A DNA stretch of 27,554 nt, from contig CAZHNZ010000049.1 in assembly GCA_964534355.1 (NCBI GenBank), forward strand, positions 1 to 27,554, read 5' to 3'. Of the stretch, positions 24,076 to 27,554 are shown in pieces. The position numbers and the translations under genes are program-made. The notes beneath the pieces were generated by a model that was not told the DNA's origin, searched no databases, and saw only the letters and a list, made by a program, of their open reading frames with translations. This DNA comes from CAXXIC01 sp964534355. GTDB taxonomy: Bacteria; Bacteroidota; Bacteroidia; Bacteroidales; UBA7332. Each line of letters begins with the position of its first letter. Position 1 is the first letter of the stretch.

Positions 24076-24951
24076 TTAATCTACTTGTATTACCAGGAAC
24101 CGTGATATACTCCAAAACGACTTGAAGTCTGTAATTTTAAGCGTTAACAGGCCGGCATTATCTTTCTCTAAAGTATAACTGGATGAAGGATGTGTAGTCA
24201 GAAAGAGAGCTTTCTTCGAAAATAGTTCGATTGATTTTGTGTTGCGAATATCAATGGCAATGAAATACTCTTTGCTAAAGTCTTTTTTCATCACATCAGC
24301 TTTGCGGAAGAGACCACCGCCGGTAATAATATTCTGCTTTTTGAGTTCTGCTTTGTTCCCGAACACATACCAGGCTGTATTCATATCTTTATCCTGCTGA
24401 GCTAACTCATCTTTTTGCTTTTGGGTTTGTTGCGACAAATTGCTGACTTCACCGGATAATGCCTCTGTTTTAGCCATTAACTCACCAATTTTCACATCTT
24501 TATCCTGCAACTGCACTTGTAAATCGGCAATAATTTTTGTTTTCTCCTCAAGTTCCGACATCAGGCGTTCGATTGTTTTTTTCAATTGAGCCGACTGAAT
24601 ACGACCATTCCTGACCTCAGCCTTTAACTTTTCGAGATCTGCCTTATTTTTTTGCAGAGTTTCGGCAATCATGGTCATATCGTTGGCGATTTGATCGCGG
24701 GTAGAAGGTGTTAGCTCTTTGCCAGAAGAAGCCTCAACCTGAAGATAATTTTCTTTCTCTTTCATTTTTGCCAGACCATCCTGCACTTCATTGATTAAAG
24801 TAAGCGCCTCATCAAATTCCTTAACTGTTTTATCGTGCTCCAGTTTAAGTGAATCGTTTTGAGACTTAAGGTCTTTATAATCGCCTGAATTTTTGCCGCA
24901 TGATGCAATCAATACACTCACAATCAGCAGCGGAAGAATTAGCTTTTTCAT
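24076..24951 (-). CDS. Lipoprotein with long coiled coil and small C-terminal domain
   Basis: The ATG at 24951 gives 291 residues starting with the lipoprotein signal MKKLILPLLIVSVLIASCGK (Cys18); the longer frame to 25014 starts with TTG inside rsmI. Residues about 28-205 are a heptad-rich coiled coil, including IERLMSELEEKTKIIADLQV. A compact domain of about 85 residues follows: TAWYVFGNKAELKKQNIITG, then an FRKADVMKKDF stretch and a beta-rich end, LTLKITDFKSFWSISRFLVI. The layout suggests a periplasmic or surface spacer/anchor protein; I know no function. It lies 43 bases after rsmI and is followed by a terminator. Confidence 0.85.
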   Translation of the reverse strand: MKKLILPLLIVSVLIASCGKNSGDYKDLKSQNDSLKLEHDKTVKEFDEALTLINEVQDGLAKMKEKENYLQVEASSGKELTPSTRDQIANDMTMIAETLQKNKADLEKLKAEVRNGRIQSAQLKKTIERLMSELEEKTKIIADLQVQLQDKDVKIGELMAKTEALSGEVSNLSQQTQKQKDELAQQDKDMNTAWYVFGNKAELKKQNIITGGGLFRKADVMKKDFSKEYFIAIDIRNTKSIELFSKKALFLTTHPSSSYTLEKDNAGLLTLKITDFKSFWSISRFLVIQVD

Positions 24952-24994
24952 CTTTCTATGTTTTAGTTTGTTAATCTGTTTGGTAAAAAACCGG

Positions 24995-25663
24995 CTATGC
25001 CCCGGCCAGCACAATCACAAATTCGCCTTTGGGTTCGTTTTGCTCAAAGTGAGCTTTCACTTCGGCAAGCGTACCACGAACTGTCTGCTCAAACATTTTC
25101 GAAATCTCCCGGGATACAGAGACCTGTCTGGTTTCGCCCATAAACTCGGCCAATTGAGTCAGTGTTTTTACAATTCTATAAGGCGATTCGTAGAAAACAA
25201 TAGAACGTTGTTCGGTAGAAAGCTCTGTGAGTCGGGTATTACGACCTTTTTTAGGCGGCAAAAAACCTTCGAAACAAAAGCGATCATTGGGTAAGCCCGA
25301 AACCACCAAAGCCGGCACAAATGCTGTTGCCCCGGGCAAACATTCGACCTCAACACCGGCCTTCACACAAGCCCTGACAATGAGAAATCCGGGATCTGAG
25401 ATAGCCGGCGTACCCGCATCAGACACCAACGCCACCTGCTCCCCGGCCTGAATCCGATTCACGATTTGCTCAACAGATTTATGCTCGTTGAATTTATGAT
25501 GAGAAATCAGTTTTGCATTTATTTCGTAATGCCTGAGCAGCCGACCGGTGGTGCGCGTATCCTCAGCCAACACCACATCAGCCTCTTTGAGCATCCTTAA
25601 AGCACGCAAAGTAATATCTTCGAGATTCCCAATGGGTGTGGGAATTACTATCAATTTAGCCAT
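24995..25663 (-). CDS. rsmI: 16S rRNA (cytidine 1402-2'-O)-methyltransferase
   Basis: RsmI adds the 2'-O-methyl group at C1402 in the ribosomal P site using SAM. The 222-residue sequence begins MAKLIVIPTPIGNLEDITLR, with the tetrapyrrole-methylase fold signatures AEDTRTTGRLLRHY, LVSDAGTPAISDPG and a later LPGATAFVPALVVSGLPNDR. It is a little shorter than the E. coli enzyme, lacking the C-terminal extension. It follows the unknown 192-residue gene by 15 bases. Confidence 0.97.
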   Translation of the reverse strand: MAKLIVIPTPIGNLEDITLRALRMLKEADVVLAEDTRTTGRLLRHYEINAKLISHHKFNEHKSVEQIVNRIQAGEQVALVSDAGTPAISDPGFLIVRACVKAGVEVECLPGATAFVPALVVSGLPNDRFCFEGFLPPKKGRNTRLTELSTEQRSIVFYESPYRIVKTLTQLAEFMGETRQVSVSREISKMFEQTVRGTLAEVKAHFEQNEPKGEFVIVLAGA

Positions 25664-25678
25664 TCTATTTTACTACAG

Positions 25679-26257
25679 TTATTGATTTGATTTTTTCTCT
25701 ACTATCTGCATAAAGTCAGACACGGTTTCGTTCATTTCCCAATCCCATTCGAATCGGGAAGATAAAAACCGTTTGGCCTCATCAACCGTTGCAATCCCGT
25801 TCAGTTCAGAGAGTATTTCATCCATCAATGCCGCATTTCCATGAAACAGCTCCCTTAAAAACCGAAACCGGTCATTCAGGGTCAGCGCTTTTGTCAGATC
25901 GACAGTCATACGCTTGGCTATTATATCGTTCATTGTTTCGGCCGAAGGATTCATAAACGAAAGTTCTTTTTCGACATGAACAAAACTATCTCCTACCGTT
26001 GCCGGATGTTCAAATACAGATTCCTCCACCACAACCGGCCCGACCGGCAGGGGCTCAGCTACAACAACCTGAACCTCATCGGGGATAACAGACGCAGTCT
26101 GAACCTGCGAAATACTATCTGCTAACCGTAGCGCTTTAGATTGAATAAGCAATAACAAAGATTCCGGAACCGACTGACAAGCCTGAAGCGTTTCTGTGAG
26201 TACATTCAACTCTTGCAATTCCAGAATTATAGGGGATAGATTCTCTTTTTCCAACAT
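25679..26257 (-). CDS. Hypothetical Bacteroidales-type protein upstream of rsmI
   Basis: I do not know a function. The ATG at 26257 gives 192 residues starting MLEKENLSPIILELQELNVL and suits the promoter at 26291-26319; an earlier ATG at 26278 would leave a leader under 10 bases. The N-terminal third is helical, the middle is low-complexity and Val/Pro/Glu-rich, and the C-terminal third is the most conserved-looking: KALTLNDRFRFLRELFHGNA, then a WDWEMNETVSDFM stretch. I recall similar C-terminal segments in unannotated Bacteroidales proteins. No signal peptide or membrane helix is seen, so it is likely cytoplasmic. It is first in a probable operon with rsmI. Confidence 0.8.
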   Translation of the reverse strand: MLEKENLSPIILELQELNVLTETLQACQSVPESLLLLIQSKALRLADSISQVQTASVIPDEVQVVVAEPLPVGPVVVEESVFEHPATVGDSFVHVEKELSFMNPSAETMNDIIAKRMTVDLTKALTLNDRFRFLRELFHGNAALMDEILSELNGIATVDEAKRFLSSRFEWDWEMNETVSDFMQIVEKKSNQ

Positions 26258-26290
26258 AGTTATCCGAAGAAAGGGCATTAATATATCTTG

Positions 26291-26319
26291 CAAATTTAAT
26301 AGTTATTACGACAACTCAA
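26291..26319 (-). promoter_or_regulatory. Promoter of the hypothetical-rsmI-lipoprotein operon
   Basis: On the minus strand TTG (26319-26317), 18 bases and TAAATTTG (26298-26291) match the consensus. The predicted transcript start is near 26286, about 29 bases before the chosen ATG at 26257. Confidence 0.65.
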
Positions 26320-26416
26320 CCCGATTTCACGCAAAAAAGCGAGATTATCACCCAAATTATGCTCATAAAACAAACTTTGGACATAAAATGTTTTAAAACA
26401 GAGATTCCGGTTTGAA

Positions 26417-27554
26417 TCAAAACTCCACCAAAAGCTGTTCAATAGCCTGCTTTACCAACGACGAACGACAGGTAAACGCATTGACCAATATACAAAAGAG
26501 GTAGGTTTTTCCGTTTTTATCCACAACCCCACAATAAGAAAGTACCCCTTCGAAACTGCCGCTTTTGGCTTTCACTTTCCCCGACAATGGCGTGGACACC
26601 AGAAAATTTCGAAGCGTTCCATCTCCTCCCGCAACGGCCAATGAGCCAAAATAATCGTCGCGAAATTTACTTTTGTGCCACATATACGACATCAGCGAAG
26701 TAAAAAAAGCAGCATTCACCCGATTAGAAGGGGCGAGCCCGCTGCCATCATAGATGCAAATGTCGTTGGACGGCAATCCCCGGTCGCTCCAAAAGCGCCG
26801 AATGGCCGCGAGCCCATCGGGCAACGAGGCATCCCGGCTGTATCTCGAGGCAATCAAACGCAAAAGAGCCTCTGCATACAGATTGTAACTTTTCTTGTTT
26901 GTAATACGAATAATGTGTGCCAGCGAATCGGAACGAAACGAGCAAAGCGAATGAAGGTCGGGCAGAGTAAATCCACCAACATGGGCAAGAATACGACTGG
27001 TCGTTGGTTTTGCATCCACTGCCACTCCTTTATCTGTCAGATAAGCAGTGAGCCTTTCGGCCAGAAAAAGAGCAGGATCAGGAACATCTCCCCGAATAAC
27101 GAATGAGGCTCGATTGGCCGGAATTGTTCCATATATAAACCTATCGCCCGAATAGGGCATTCCATATATATAGGCGCTATCTTTGTCGTTTGGTGCCGCT
27201 ATGAGGTAATTGCGAAAACTCAACGAGGCAATGCGGGGCTCCACAGAAAGAATAACCGGCGAGGAACCTACGGCTCCCGACCGAAATGTAAGTCGATACG
27301 CATTGTCGCCGTAGTTGAGAGCAGAAATCCCGGCAGCATAATAGTTACCCATGTCCTCCCAGGTTGTTTTGGGTGGAATAAGTTCAGAATTATAGGCACT
27401 TTCGTCGGAAATTACAGATCCGGTAATACGGTGAATGCCCAGGGTGCTCAACTGCTGCCATATCGTATTAAAGAATGAATCGGCTGGCCGGTTGCTGTGC
27501 ATCGACCCCAAAGTAGGATCGCCAACACCCCGTACATACAAATTGCCCTGCAAT
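26417..27554 (-). CDS. dacB: PBP4-type D-alanyl-D-alanine carboxypeptidase/endopeptidase, C-terminal part
   Basis: The gene enters from the right edge and lacks its N-terminus, including the SxxK nucleophile motif. The 378 visible residues include the peptidase S13 opening LYVRGVGDPTL and the large inserted domain (for example ISDESAYNSELIPPKTTWED). The SxN motif is SYN in ITNKKSYNLYAEALLR. YDGSGLAPSNRVN and VAGGDGTLRNFL follow. The third motif is KSG in GKVKAKSGSFEGVLSYCG rather than KTG, a conservative change. PBP4 enzymes trim or open peptide cross-links of peptidoglycan in the periplasm. The first methionine in this stretch is internal, so no true start is visible. Confidence 0.93.
   Translation of the reverse strand, partial: LQGNLYVRGVGDPTLGSMHSNRPADSFFNTIWQQLSTLGIHRITGSVISDESAYNSELIPPKTTWEDMGNYYAAGISALNYGDNAYRLTFRSGAVGSSPVILSVEPRIASLSFRNYLIAAPNDKDSAYIYGMPYSGDRFIYGTIPANRASFVIRGDVPDPALFLAERLTAYLTDKGVAVDAKPTTSRILAHVGGFTLPDLHSLCSFRSDSLAHIIRITNKKSYNLYAEALLRLIASRYSRDASLPDGLAAIRRFWSDRGLPSNDICIYDGSGLAPSNRVNAAFFTSLMSYMWHKSKFRDDYFGSLAVAGGDGTLRNFLVSTPLSGKVKAKSGSFEGVLSYCGVVDKNGKTYLFCILVNAFTCRSSLVKQAIEQLLVEF

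Noticed and set aside
1..27554. CRISPR array, IS element, toxin-antitoxin pair or restriction system
   Set aside because: No regularly spaced repeats, transposase frames or matching gene pairs were seen on either strand.

Overview
The window looks like chromosomal DNA of a Bacteroidota bacterium, most likely order Bacteroidales. Several signs agree: a 286-residue primary sigma factor without a region 1.1 extension, many matches to the Bacteroidota promoter (TTG about 19-20 bases upstream of TAnnTTTG), a SusC/SusD outer-membrane pair, lipoproteins with Bacteroidota-style signal peptides, tRNA genes without encoded CCA, and weak or absent Shine-Dalgarno sequences. I cannot name the species.

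Layout. Positions 1-149 (minus) hold the first 49 codons of a tyrosine-recombinase-like integrase that runs off the left edge. A cluster of CTACAWT repeats and a tRNA-Cys gene with its terminator lie just upstream, so this is probably one end of an integrated element or its remnant. From about 600 to 5040 come a MATE transporter, an MBL-fold hydrolase overlapping murB by one base, and a family-4-like glycosyltransferase. Positions 5064-9665 are mostly housekeeping: RNase P RNA, a YihY/BrkB membrane protein, a small unknown protein, serS, rplU-rpmA and tRNA-Ala. A short forward operon (yjbQ-like, DUF4286-like, ruvC) runs from 9788 to 11080. The reverse genes rpoD, an HtrA/Deg protease and a WcaJ-like sugar-phosphate transferase follow, then hisS on the forward strand.

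The main accessory system is the four-gene reverse operon at 17056-22960: SusC, SusD (SusD-like_2 type), an Ig-like/BT_2262-like lipoprotein and a Lipid_bd-like lipoprotein. Order and domain types match the Bacteroides thetaiotaomicron BT2264-BT2261 locus, whose structurally studied complex carries peptides. I therefore infer oligopeptide rather than glycan uptake; no glycoside hydrolase lies nearby. The right end has a HAD phosphatase, then a likely operon (192-residue unknown protein, rsmI, coiled-coil lipoprotein) and a truncated PBP4-type carboxypeptidase.

The window also carries the primary sigma factor together with a dozen promoters it should read; six of them share the identical -7 octamer TATCTTTG. 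No CRISPR array, IS element or complete mobile element is visible. The most notable items are the integrase edge beside tRNA-Cys and the peptide-type SusCD operon.
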